Source: SAR324 cluster bacterium (GTDB lineage Bacteria; SAR324; XYD2-FULL-50-16; JAERRU01). Taken from it: 64,000 nucleotides of DNA. Below the pieces are notes generated by a model that saw only the letters and a list, made by a program, of their open reading frames with translations, was not told where the DNA came from and did not search any database. The DNA lies in NCBI GenBank assembly GCA_016735295.1, contig JAERRU010000009.1, positions 37,937 through 101,936 of the forward strand, given 5' to 3'. This document shows positions 25,157 through 35,100 of this stretch, one piece after another. Numbering within the stretch: position 1 is the stretch's first letter; each line of letters starts with the position of its first letter. A program made the translations under genes and the position numbers.

Positions 25157-26899
25157 ATGGGTTACTACCGTAAAGTGATTTTCCCACTAATTAAACAATT
25201 TCAAGCTAATAGCGTTTGGCTATCTAGGCAAATAAAGATCAAGATAATAAGAATTAAAGATAGATATGTAATTAGGCTATTTCGCTTTTGGCAACTAACT
25301 GGTGAAATTTGCTGGGAAAGAGATATATTTTCTCTAGCTCAATCATTGTCGTATGTAACGGTGCTTTCTTTGGTGCCTTTGTTTATGATATTTTTCTTTA
25401 TCTTGAGCAAGATAACCGCCAATACAGAGTATTTAGAATATATTGAGATTATGATTTCTCGATATTTTTTGTCTGATTACGCCGCAAACATAATAGAGGC
25501 GTTAAATAATCTATCCAAAAATGCTCTTAGTTTAGGATTGATAGGCTTTCCAACTTTATTGGTGCTGGGAATTTTTATTTATGTGAAAGTTGATACATCA
25601 ATAAATCGGTTGTGGTCTACATTAGATATACGAGGAGTTTTTCAAAGTTTTAGTGCTTTTATTAATAGCGTTTTGATTGGGCCGATATTGGTGGTAGCGG
25701 TTCTTTCTATGCCATCTTATTTTAAAATATTATTAAAGAACCAACAATTAAATTTAAACATAGCACCTGGTGAAATAGAGATTTTATTATTTTCCGCAGC
25801 ACCATTTGTATCAACTTTCGTGCTATTAACCTTGCTATATTATTTTATTCCGACAGAGAAGGTAAGGTTAAAATCAGCTTTAATTGGGGCTTTTTGGATT
25901 AGTATTGCGGTTAGGTTGGCTAACTGGTTGGTGGAATATTATTTAAAGAGTTTTTCTCAATTTGATGTTTTGTATGGATCATTAACCATGCTGCCTGTAT
26001 TGATGTTTTGGTTATATGCTATGTGGCTGATGATATTATTTGGTAGTGTTTTAACATATGTGCATCAAACTTTTGCTCATCAAAGATTTGTATTACCAGA
26101 TAATTTACTAGTAACTCAATCTAATTTAGGGTTAGCGTTTAAGATAGTTATTTATTTAACAGATTGTTTTAATCGTCGTAGTGAGCCACTAGATTTATTG
26201 GGGCTTTGCTATTCTTTAAAATCGGAAAAAGCCCAAACGCAAAAAGTCATTAAGCATTTAATGAAGAAAAAGATAATATATGCAATTAATGAAGGAGGAT
26301 TTATATCTAGGGCTAACATTCGCTATCAGCTAGCCTGCAATCCTGATAAAATAAAGATATCAGAAGTAGTTGATCTTTACAGTAGTCGCAAAAAAAATCC
26401 TCATTTATCGAGTAGTTTAAATGAATTTTTCTATAAATTAGATACCGCTCCTTACCATAAATTTTATAAAGGAGATTTAGAATCGTTTTGGAAATTACAA
26501 AATAATCAATCACCACTAGTTGATTTATTAAATGAAGATAAATCAATCAATGAATATACCATCAATGTAGAAAAACTAAGGGTTAATTTGTGTATAGGGG
26601 TTTATGAGTGGGAAAAAACTACTATTCAGCCAGTGGATATATCTTTTAAGGTGGGTTTTGATAATCCTCAATTGAAAGGTAAAGATGATATAGCTTTAGC
26701 GGTTGATTATGTTGAAGTGATAGATAAAGTAAAGCAAGCGGTTAAGGGAAAGCAATATAATTTAGTAGAAAGTTTGCTAGACCATGTTTTAGAAGTTTTA
26801 AAAGAGATAGAGGGGGTAAATATGCTGTGGGCAAAAGTTAGCAAAGCTTACGCTGGAGAGGATGATAGCAAAGTGAGTATGGAGAAGAATTATCCATAG
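25157..26899 (+). CDS. YihY/BrkB membrane protein fused to a FolB (dihydroneopterin aldolase) domain
   Basis: A 580-residue protein. Residues about 35-310 are the six-helix YihY/virulence-factor-BrkB domain (SLAQSLSYVTVLSLVPLF; LTMLPVLMFWLYAMWLMILFGS). A winged-helix-like segment follows at about 330-400. Residues about 462-580 match FolB: KLRVNLCIGVYEWEKTTIQP, AVDYVEVID, YNLVESLLDHV (with the conserved Glu) and WAKVSKA (Lys of the KLSK block). FolB makes 6-hydroxymethyl-dihydropterin for folate. The joining is seamless in one frame. The FolB active-site residues seem kept, so the domain may be active and tethered to the membrane. Confidence 0.8.
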   Translation: MGYYRKVIFPLIKQFQANSVWLSRQIKIKIIRIKDRYVIRLFRFWQLTGEICWERDIFSLAQSLSYVTVLSLVPLFMIFFFILSKITANTEYLEYIEIMISRYFLSDYAANIIEALNNLSKNALSLGLIGFPTLLVLGIFIYVKVDTSINRLWSTLDIRGVFQSFSAFINSVLIGPILVVAVLSMPSYFKILLKNQQLNLNIAPGEIEILLFSAAPFVSTFVLLTLLYYFIPTEKVRLKSALIGAFWISIAVRLANWLVEYYLKSFSQFDVLYGSLTMLPVLMFWLYAMWLMILFGSVLTYVHQTFAHQRFVLPDNLLVTQSNLGLAFKIVIYLTDCFNRRSEPLDLLGLCYSLKSEKAQTQKVIKHLMKKKIIYAINEGGFISRANIRYQLACNPDKIKISEVVDLYSSRKKNPHLSSSLNEFFYKLDTAPYHKFYKGDLESFWKLQNNQSPLVDLLNEDKSINEYTINVEKLRVNLCIGVYEWEKTTIQPVDISFKVGFDNPQLKGKDDIALAVDYVEVIDKVKQAVKGKQYNLVESLLDHVLEVLKEIEGVNMLWAKVSKAYAGEDDSKVSMEKNYP

Positions 26900-26936
26900 C
26901 GGGCATAAAGTTGAGAGAAAATCACTTTTTGGTTAA

Positions 26937-27968
26937 ATGAGATTAGCGGCAATAGTAGGTTGTTTAGGGACTGAGCTAACTAAAGCTGAAATAGAGCTTT
27001 ATCAAAAAATGACCCCGCTGGGATTTATTTTATTTAAAAAGAATTGTATAAACCCAGCTCAAGTAAGGGCTCTAACTAGCCAAATAAGAGAGCTGTTAGC
27101 CGATGATAAAGCCCCGATTATGATAGATCAAGAAGGGGGAGAGGTTATTAGGATGGGGCCGCCTGGTTGGCCTGATATTTTAGCGTTTAGTGAATTTGGT
27201 GAATTAGCTGAAATAAATTATAATTTGGCAGTAAAACTATTAAAATTAAGCACTCAAGCGGTGAGCGAAGAGCTTAAGGAGGTGGGGATAAACGTGATAG
27301 CATCGCCATGTTTAGATTTATCATATAAATTTGCTCATAAGGTGATAGGTAAAAGATCTTTTAGTGCTAATCCTGATATTACTAGCAGGCTTGCTCGCCA
27401 GGTAGTAGATATTTTTTTATCAAATAAAATAACTCCTATCATCAAGCATATCCCCGGCCATGGAAGGGCGTTAGTTGATAGCCATTTTGCTTTACCAGAA
27501 GTTAAGGCTAGCTTAGATCAGCTTGAGCAAACAGATTTCAAACCTTTTTTGCGATTAAACCGTTCCCCTTGGGCGATGACGGCACATATAAAATATAAAT
27601 CGTTAGATGCTAAACGAGCGGTTACCTTATCAAAAAAGGCTTTGCAGTTTATTCGCAAATATTTTGATTATCAAGGTATTTTAATATCAGATTGTATTAG
27701 CATGAAAGCCTTGGGGGGTAATTTTTCTAAGATAGTTCCTCCAGCCTTTGCGGCGGGGATAGATATAGTGCTTTGCTCTCAGGGGAGTTTGGCTGATTTT
27801 GCTGAGGTGCTTAAATTATCTCCTGTGATTAATAAAAAATTGATAAATAGGCTCAATCTTTTCCAATCTCCATATCAAACTACTGCTAGTGATGGGGTAA
27901 AGCCTGACTACTGGCGAGCTATGGAGCAGGTTAAAAAAGAACTTAAATTAGCTATTTTAAAAAAATGA
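26937..27968 (+). CDS. nagZ: Beta-N-acetylhexosaminidase NagZ (GH3)
   Basis: A 343-residue cytoplasmic GH3 enzyme. IDQEGGEVIRMGPPGWP, the KHIPGHGRALVDSHFALP loop carrying the catalytic His, WAMTAHIKYKSLD, and the nucleophile Asp in ILISDCISMKAL are all present. It removes N-acetylglucosamine from anhydro-muropeptides during peptidoglycan recycling. The KHIPGHGRA...DSH and DFKPF-MTAH pattern is alphaproteobacterial in style and is the best taxonomic clue here. It is 37 bp after the yihY-folB gene. Confidence 0.92.
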   Translation: MRLAAIVGCLGTELTKAEIELYQKMTPLGFILFKKNCINPAQVRALTSQIRELLADDKAPIMIDQEGGEVIRMGPPGWPDILAFSEFGELAEINYNLAVKLLKLSTQAVSEELKEVGINVIASPCLDLSYKFAHKVIGKRSFSANPDITSRLARQVVDIFLSNKITPIIKHIPGHGRALVDSHFALPEVKASLDQLEQTDFKPFLRLNRSPWAMTAHIKYKSLDAKRAVTLSKKALQFIRKYFDYQGILISDCISMKALGGNFSKIVPPAFAAGIDIVLCSQGSLADFAEVLKLSPVINKKLINRLNLFQSPYQTTASDGVKPDYWRAMEQVKKELKLAILKK

Positions 27969-28113
27969 TTAACCGGTAAATACTAATTTAAGCTATAATA
28001 TAGATGAATAATTGGCTAATTAATGGATAGTTTAGTATATTGGGTTATCAATTAGTCAGAATTTATTTTAGTATATTTTGTAAAACATAGTATAATTTAG
28101 CGATGATTTAGCG

Positions 28114-28389
28114 ATGATTTTCAAAATGGTAAGGGTGATGTTTGGGCAGGTTTTGCAAAAAACAATCAATGATATAGCCACTAAGTATGTTATTCCTCGC
28201 TCTACTAAAGCACTTAAGCGAAGCAAATCATTTAAAAAAATGGTGGGCACCAAAAATAAAATTACCAAACGCATTAAAAAAACAAATAAACGTATACACA
28301 AGAAAGTTAGGAGAGCTATTTATTTTAGGCGTATGGCGAAAAAAGAAAAAATAATTGGTCGTATATTCAGATGGTTAAGGGTAATTTAG
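28114..28389 (+). CDS. Small, very basic protein of unknown function
   Basis: A 91-residue ORF, about one third Lys plus Arg, with a short hydrophobic start and runs such as KRIKKTNKRIHKKVRRA. It could bind nucleic acid. It is not a ribosomal protein I recognise (not S20 or S21). A hydrophobic minus-strand ORF covers the same bases and could be the shadow, or the reverse. It has no clear Shine-Dalgarno sequence. Low confidence that it is a gene. Confidence 0.4.
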   Translation: MIFKMVRVMFGQVLQKTINDIATKYVIPRSTKALKRSKSFKKMVGTKNKITKRIKKTNKRIHKKVRRAIYFRRMAKKEKIIGRIFRWLRVI

Positions 28390-28421
28390 CGTTTGATGAA
28401 CTCAATTTTTTAAGATTGAGG

Positions 28422-28449
28422 AATAATAATAATAATAATAATAATAATA
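28422..28449. repeat. (AAT)9 microsatellite upstream of valS
   Basis: Nine uninterrupted AAT units plus one base, ending 51 bp before the valS start codon and directly after a small inverted repeat (CTCAAT...ATTGAG, 28401-28420). Its position in the leader or promoter means slippage could alter valS expression. Confidence 0.9.
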
Positions 28450-28500
28450 TTGAAATTAAGAGTTATAAGAAACTATTTTTTTATTTTATACAAATAATCA

Positions 28501-31158
28501 ATGCATAGCAGCTACGACCCAGCGAAGATAGAACCTTTATTAGTAGAGCTTTGGGAAAAGAGGGAAATTTTCAATCCAGATAATCAAGATAATCAAGATA
28601 ATCAAGATAACCAAGCTAATTCAGCGAAAGAGCAAAGCTACGTGATGGTTATTCCACCACCAAATGTGACTGGTTCTTTGCATATAGGTCACGCTTTGGT
28701 TAATAGCATTCAAGATATTTTAATCAGATTTAACCGCATGAGCGGCCGGAAAACTTTATGGGTTCCAGGCACAGATCATGCGGGTATAGCCACCCAAATG
28801 ATGGTGGAAAAGGATTTGATGGAGAAAGAAAAAATCACTAAACATGATTTAGGGAGGGATAAATTTATTGAGAGAATTTGGGAGTGGAAACACCGCTATG
28901 AAGGAAGAATCAAGATTCAACTTAAAAGGCTTGGTTGCTCTTTGGATTGGTCTAGGGAAAGATTTACCCTAGATAAACAACTATCAAAATCGGTTAATAA
29001 GGCCTTTGTAGAATTTTTTAATCAAGGTCTAATCTATAAAGGCAAAAGATTGGTTAACTGGTGCCCTGTTGATAAAACCGCTTTATCCGATTTAGAAGTA
29101 GATCATATAGATTTAAAGGGCAAGATATATGAAATAAACTATCAACTCCAAGATGGAGGATATATAACTATTGCCACCACTCGGCCTGAAACTTTGCTTG
29201 GTGATGTGGCTTTGGTTGTGCATTCAGAAGATAAAAGATATCGCCAGTATATAGGAAAAAAGGTGATAATTCCTTTAGTTAATAGAGAGGTACCTATTAT
29301 TGCTGATGATAGTTGTGATCCTGAATTTGGTACAGGGGTGCTAAAAATCACACCAGCTCACGATTTTAATGATTTTGAAATAGGGGCAAGGCACAATTTA
29401 ACCCCGATTAATATTTTTACTGATGATGCTAAAATAAATGATGTCTACCCTCCCTTGCAGGGTTTAGAAAGATTTGCGGCGAGAAAAAAGATAGTTGATA
29501 TTTTACAAAAGAATGGACAATTAAAATCAATCAAAGAGCACCAGCACTCGGTGGCTCATTCGCAGAGAAAAAAAAGTATTATAGAGCCCAGATTATCTGA
29601 ACAGTGGTTTTTTGATGTCAAAAAATTTGCCAATCAAGCTCTCACAGAAATAGAGGCGGGCAAGATAAAGGTATATCCTGATAATCAACAAACAATTTTA
29701 AAAAATTGGTTAACGGGTATTAAAAGTTGGTGCATTTCTCGGCAATTGTGGTGGGGGCACAGGATTCCTGCTTATTGGTGCCAAGGATGTAAAAAATATT
29801 TTGCGTTATTGGAGGATCAGCTAAAAATTTGCCCTGATTGCCAAAGCTCCCAAGTAAAACAAGAAGATGACGTGCTTGATACTTGGTTTAGCTCAGGATT
29901 ATTTCCTTTTTCGGTTATGGGGTGGCCTGATAAAACGGAAGATTTAAAACTTTTCTATCCTAACAGTTCTTTAGTCACGGCGTACGATATTTTATTTTTT
30001 TGGGTCGCAAGAATGATTATGATGGGCATAGGATTAACAGGAAAAGTTCCCTTTGCTGAAGTTTATACTCATGGATTAGTGCGAGATGCTAAGGGAATCA
30101 AGATGTCAAAAACAACCGGCAATGTGATAAATCCTTTAGATGTGATTGAGCAGCATGGGGCAGACGCTTTACGCTTTGCTTTGTGTAGCAAAACTCATTT
30201 GGCTAATGATCTTAAATTATCTGATGATAATATAATAAAGAGCAGATTTTTTTTGAATAAGCTCTTTAATGCGGGTAAATTTGTTAAACATCATAACACG
30301 CAATTAGGGGCTAACGATTTGTTTGATGGAAAAGATTGTTCAAATATTTTAGAAAAATGGATTTTATACAAGCTATATGTGTTTGTTGAACAAACTAAAG
30401 CTAATATAGCTAAATACAGGTTTCACGATGTTGCACAAGGGATATATCATTTTAGCTGGCATGACTTTTGTGATACCTACCTAGAAATAACTAAAGTTTG
30501 GCTAACTAGCAAAAGAGGCGCTGCAGAAGATAATAGGCGCGCTCACCAGATATTAAATTTAGTATTTTCACAAATTTTAAGGGCTATTCATCCGATTACT
30601 CCTTTTTTGAGTGAATATCTATTTCGCGATATTTATCCTAATGAAGGATTTTTAGCGATTGCTAAATATTCTTTGGTTAAACCAGAATGGGATAATTTTG
30701 ATGTTACTGAGGCCAATGAATTTTTAGCAATTATTGGCCATATCAGAAGTATCAGAGGAGAAAATGATATACACCCTAAGCAGCTGGCTACCTTAAGAGT
30801 GCAAAACGCCCCAGCTGGATTAATTAAAATATTTTCTGATGAGCAGTTAGTGGCCTATGAACTAGCTAAGTTAGAAAAGATAGACTATTCATCCAAATTA
30901 ATAGAGCAAAAGGGATGGGCTGATTTTAGCTATAAAAACATTAATTTTCAACTTAGTTTATCCGCTTCGCTAGATCCTAAAGCTGAGCGAGCTAGGCTTG
31001 ATAAATTATTAGCTAAATTGGTGGATAAGCGTGATTTTTTGCAAAATAAATTGGCTAATCCCGCTTTTAAAGAGAGGGCACCCGCTAAATTGGTGCAAGA
31101 AACAATCGTTAAATTAGAACTAGTAAAAGCCGAATTAGCAAAACTAAATAGATCTTAA
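28501..31158 (+). CDS. valS: Valyl-tRNA synthetase
   Basis: An 885-residue class I synthetase. HIGH motif in PPPNVTGSLHIGHAL near residue 52, the editing domain with TTRPETLLGDVALVVH, the zinc-like CQGCKKY...CPDCQSS pair near 427-446, KMSKTTGN near 535, an anticodon-binding domain, and a C-terminal coiled coil (KAERARLDKLLAKLVDKRDFL). It charges tRNA-Val, one of whose genes is in this window. The N-terminus contains an unusual NQD-NQD-NQD insertion before the first conserved block. Confidence 0.97.
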   Translation: MHSSYDPAKIEPLLVELWEKREIFNPDNQDNQDNQDNQANSAKEQSYVMVIPPPNVTGSLHIGHALVNSIQDILIRFNRMSGRKTLWVPGTDHAGIATQMMVEKDLMEKEKITKHDLGRDKFIERIWEWKHRYEGRIKIQLKRLGCSLDWSRERFTLDKQLSKSVNKAFVEFFNQGLIYKGKRLVNWCPVDKTALSDLEVDHIDLKGKIYEINYQLQDGGYITIATTRPETLLGDVALVVHSEDKRYRQYIGKKVIIPLVNREVPIIADDSCDPEFGTGVLKITPAHDFNDFEIGARHNLTPINIFTDDAKINDVYPPLQGLERFAARKKIVDILQKNGQLKSIKEHQHSVAHSQRKKSIIEPRLSEQWFFDVKKFANQALTEIEAGKIKVYPDNQQTILKNWLTGIKSWCISRQLWWGHRIPAYWCQGCKKYFALLEDQLKICPDCQSSQVKQEDDVLDTWFSSGLFPFSVMGWPDKTEDLKLFYPNSSLVTAYDILFFWVARMIMMGIGLTGKVPFAEVYTHGLVRDAKGIKMSKTTGNVINPLDVIEQHGADALRFALCSKTHLANDLKLSDDNIIKSRFFLNKLFNAGKFVKHHNTQLGANDLFDGKDCSNILEKWILYKLYVFVEQTKANIAKYRFHDVAQGIYHFSWHDFCDTYLEITKVWLTSKRGAAEDNRRAHQILNLVFSQILRAIHPITPFLSEYLFRDIYPNEGFLAIAKYSLVKPEWDNFDVTEANEFLAIIGHIRSIRGENDIHPKQLATLRVQNAPAGLIKIFSDEQLVAYELAKLEKIDYSSKLIEQKGWADFSYKNINFQLSLSASLDPKAERARLDKLLAKLVDKRDFLQNKLANPAFKERAPAKLVQETIVKLELVKAELAKLNRS
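28579..28614. repeat. 9-bp coding tandem repeat in valS
   Basis: Three exact copies of GATAATCAA and one variant (GATAACCAA) encode an Asp-Asn-Gln repeat near residues 27-38 of ValS. The unit keeps frame, so copy number can change without breaking the gene. Confidence 0.9.
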
Positions 31159-31185
31159 TGGCTGGCCGGAATAATAAATTTTTTA

Positions 31186-31263
31186 TTTATTTAGCATAGT
31201 TTATTTTATTTAGCGTAGTTTATTTAATGCCATTTATTTAGCGTAGTTAATTTTATTTAGCGT
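31186..31263. repeat. Direct repeats of the rsmI 3' end
   Basis: Four near-identical copies of TTATTTAGCGTAGTT (one with GCA for GCG, the last one truncated) lie between valS and rsmI. The last copy is the end of the rsmI reading frame (Ala-Lys-stop read on the minus strand), so the array looks like tandem copying of the gene terminus. Confidence 0.8.
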
Positions 31264-31939
31264 CTATGATAAGCACGAATCTTTTTTTGGCCCGCGAGCA
31301 TCCAAAATTTTTATAAAGCTCGTGCACCGATATAAGATATATTTCTTCTTGGTCTGTGGTTAGCTCTAAACATAATAAACACATAGTTTGGCTGGGTAAT
31401 GCCTTGTTTATATCTTGCACTAACGTGCTTAATCGGTAGGGAGTGTCATATATAATTATTGGGCAATTTAGGCTGCTATAGCGTTTTATTTCTTGCTGAC
31501 GGGCGTCAGATTTTCGAGCCAGAAACCCCGCATAAAAGAAGCGTTTAATATTAAAAGGACAAAGGCTTAGGGCTACCATCAACGAGCTTGCCCCTGGTAG
31601 TGATGTGATTAAATTTGTATTAATTGAACTATCTTTTACTTTTGTAAGCACAGCTTTTACCAGCTCTTGGCCTGGATCAGCAAAAAGTGGCGTTCCTTGA
31701 TCAGACATTAAGGCTATTTTTGCGGGAGATAGGGATAGCTTAATCGCTAGTTTGAGGTCTTTTTTGGTGCTATGCTCATTTAACAGTATTAACTTGGCTT
31801 GCGAGGCGTAATTTTTTTTCCAGTATTGACCAGTGACCCAAGATTCACATAAGATATAGTCTATCTGGGATAACACATCCAAGGCTCGATTTGATATGTC
31901 TAGCTTATTGCCTATAGGGGTGGCTATGATATAAAGCAC
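31253..31939 (-). CDS. rsmI: RsmI-like 16S rRNA 2'-O-methyltransferase, divergent
   Basis: A 228-residue protein of the tetrapyrrole-methylase fold. LYIIATPIGNKLDISNRAL at the start, LMSDQGTPLFADPGQELVKAV for the SAM-binding centre, SLPGASSLMVALSLCPF and GFLARKSDARQQEIKRY all match RsmI. The normally conserved E-D-T-R-x-T after the first helix is instead ESWVTG, and the protein is shorter than the roughly 280-residue E. coli enzyme, missing its C-terminal helical part. It would methylate the ribose of C1402 in 16S rRNA if the family call holds. Confidence 0.75.
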   Translation of the reverse strand: MLYIIATPIGNKLDISNRALDVLSQIDYILCESWVTGQYWKKNYASQAKLILLNEHSTKKDLKLAIKLSLSPAKIALMSDQGTPLFADPGQELVKAVLTKVKDSSINTNLITSLPGASSLMVALSLCPFNIKRFFYAGFLARKSDARQQEIKRYSSLNCPIIIYDTPYRLSTLVQDINKALPSQTMCLLCLELTTDQEEIYLISVHELYKNFGCSRAKKRFVLIIDAK

Positions 31940-32118
31940 TTTTAAGATAGGGTTTAGATTATGAAAAAAGTTAATTTATTAACTTTATTTGAATATTTAA
32001 ATTTAGTTAAATGATAATTTATTGCTATGACAACTTACTATTTTTAACTATCAGAAATAATAAATCAATAATCATTAATATCAAAAAAATCTAATTTTAA
32101 CTGATAAAATTTAAGATT

Positions 32119-35100
32119 ATGAGATTGATAAAAATGGAGTTAAATGGATTTAAATCTTTTATTGATAAGGTTTCAATCAATTTTTCAGAACATGGAATAA
32201 CCACCTTGATCGGCCCTAATGGGTGCGGTAAAAGTAATATAGTTGATGCACTGCGCTGGGCGTTAGGCGAACAAAGCAGCCAACATTTGCGAGGTAAAAG
32301 CATGGTTGATGTAATTTTTTCTGGCACAGAGCAAAGATCTGCTGCGGGGTTTTGTGAGGTTAATCTTACTTTTTCTAATCCTAAAAATATCTCAAAATTC
32401 AAATATGATGATTTTCCGGAAATATTAGTAACTCGTAGGCTTTATCGAGATAGTACTAGCGAGTATCAAATAAATAAAACTAGCTGCCGATTGTTAGATA
32501 TAAAAGACCTTTTTGCCGATACTGGTCTTGGTGGCAAGAGAGGTTATTCGATTATAGAGCAAGGAAGCGTAGGCATGATTACTACTAGCAAGCCGAGTGA
32601 AAGGAGGTTTTTGATTGAAGAGGCGGCGGGCATTACTAAATTTAAGACTAAAAAATTAGAAGCGAAAAAAAAATTAGCTGAAACCGATCAAAACCTAATC
32701 AGAATAAAAGATATTTTAGGTGAATTAAAATCTCAAGAGGAAATTTTAAAAAAACAAGCTTCTCAAGCCAACGCCTATTTTAATACTAAAGGTAAAATAG
32801 ATAGAACTTATAATCTTATTAAAGCCAAACAGTGGCAAGATATAAATAGCAAAAAAGATAAATTAAAATCAGAATTAGCTTTATTGGAGCAAACAACGCT
32901 ATCAAAAAAAATAGAGTTTACCTCTCTTGATAACAACTTGACTAATCAAAAGGCTGAATCATTGATTTTAGAAAAAGAAATTGAAGAAAAACGGCTGTCA
33001 TTAGAAAAAGAAAATGTAAAACGACAAAATATTTTAAGTGAAATCAAACTCACCGAACAGCAAAAATATGACTTAGAAAAATGGCAACAAAAAAGTGAAC
33101 AAGAAAAAGCGACCAACGAAGTATTATTAGATCAAGCACGTATAAAACTTAATCAAACTGATAAATCAATTATTTCTATTAAACAAAAAATTGATTCTTT
33201 ACTTGTTCAAGAAAAATCACAACTTCTTTTAGTGGATCAAGCATCTAACCAAATTTTACATATCAAAGATAAGCTAGATGGGCTTAACAGCTCACAACTA
33301 AATTTAGCAAAAGAACAAGCCAAGTTAAACGCTTTAGTGGATTTGATATTAAGTGCTAAGGAAAATAAAATTGATTTTAATCCTGAAAAAGATACCGAAC
33401 TAGGAGAGATAAAACGTCAAATATTAGAAATAGAAAATACCATACAAATTAATACTGAAAAAATTGCACAAATCGAACAAAGCATAATAACTCATCAAAA
33501 AGAATTAATTGATATACAAACTAAATTATCCGAGCAAGTTGAAATAAAGAATTCTCATGAAGAATCGCTTGATCGGGGGCAAAAGAATTTATTACAAATA
33601 AAAGAAAATATCATTAAATTAACCCTAAAATTAGAAAATTTACCAAGCAAAACTTCATATTCTCTAATAAATAAATTAGCCTTGGATAATAATTTAGCCA
33701 AAGATTGCGGCTGGTTAGGGGTGCTACATGATTTTTTAGATATTAACCCAAATGTTGACCCATCATGGCTTAACCAGGTAGAATCTTATTTGGGGGTAGG
33801 CATATTAAAAGATAAAAGTGGTGTGCCCTTACTGCTAAAAACTTGTCAACAATTAGATATTGTAGATTTTAAATTCATTATTTTATCAGTAAAACCACAA
33901 TCTTTATCTGATTTAAAGCTGCCCGAAGGAGTTAATTTTACGCTAGATAGATCTAATCTCACCTTAAATAATATTCTGGCGACGCCCCTTATTTTGAATA
34001 TTTTAGTGGATGGAGACATAGATAATTATAAGAATTCTTTAAGTCAAGATGGCTTCGGGGTATATAGATATAATAATCATAAAAGTAAGCAAACATATCA
34101 GGAACAGCAAAATTATGGGCAACTACTAGGAAAAGCCAAATTAGCAAAAACTGATGAATTAGCTAAATTAACCCAAAATCAAACCTCACTAGCAGAAACA
34201 CAAGCTGATATATCTACTAACGAAGACCTTTTAGTTGAAATTAACTCTGATATACAAAAATTTACCGCAAAAAAAGAAATTTGCCAGCATTTACTCAGCA
34301 GATTAAATAATGAATGGCAAGATAAGTTAGCGTTAAAAAATAAACGTATTTTGGGGCTAGAGCGGAAATCAAGCGAATTTAATCAACAAAAAAATAAATT
34401 AAATGATTATCAGCAAAGAAAATTAAAAGTTGATGAAGAATTATTACTGCTAGTCGATAATCAGAAAAAAACCCGCCAGCACCTCGAAGATAAAACTGAA
34501 TATAAAAACCAGTCTTTACAAAAATTGCATGAGCTAAAATTGCAACTTAATAATTTTAATAATGAGCTAAATTCTTTTCAACAAGTAGTTTTGCTAGTTA
34601 CTAATGATATAAAAAGAAAAGAAAATTTATCCCATAAAATACAAGATTCTAAAAAATTACAAAAAAGTGACCTAAAAACCTATCAAGATAAAATAGAAAA
34701 TTTGCAAAATTCAGCAAATATAGGCCTAAAAGATGCGTCACAGCTATCGCAATATTTAATTGATAAAAAACATACCTATCAACAAAATAAAAATTTACTG
34801 GATAAAAAAGAAATAGAATTAAAATTAACCTTTGAAAATTTAAAAAAATTAGAATCTAAAAATGAGGTAATTCAACTAAAAATATCTCAATTGCAACAAG
34901 ACATATCAACTATAGAAACTGAACTTTTTGATTTTAAAAAATTAAAACCAGAAGAAGTATTAAGGACATTTGAAGCGAGTAGTTTTGATATATCATTAGG
35001 CTACGAACAATTAAAATCATTAAAAATAGCCTTAACAAACTTAAGTAACGTAAACCTAAACGCCCTAAGCGAACACGAAGAATTATTATCTAGAATAACA

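Noticed and set aside
28068-28301. Minus-strand ORF of 77 aa opposite the small basic ORF
   Set aside because: Its hydrophobic composition is what results from reading Lys/Arg-rich plus-strand codons in reverse; it has no start signal or neighbour on that strand.
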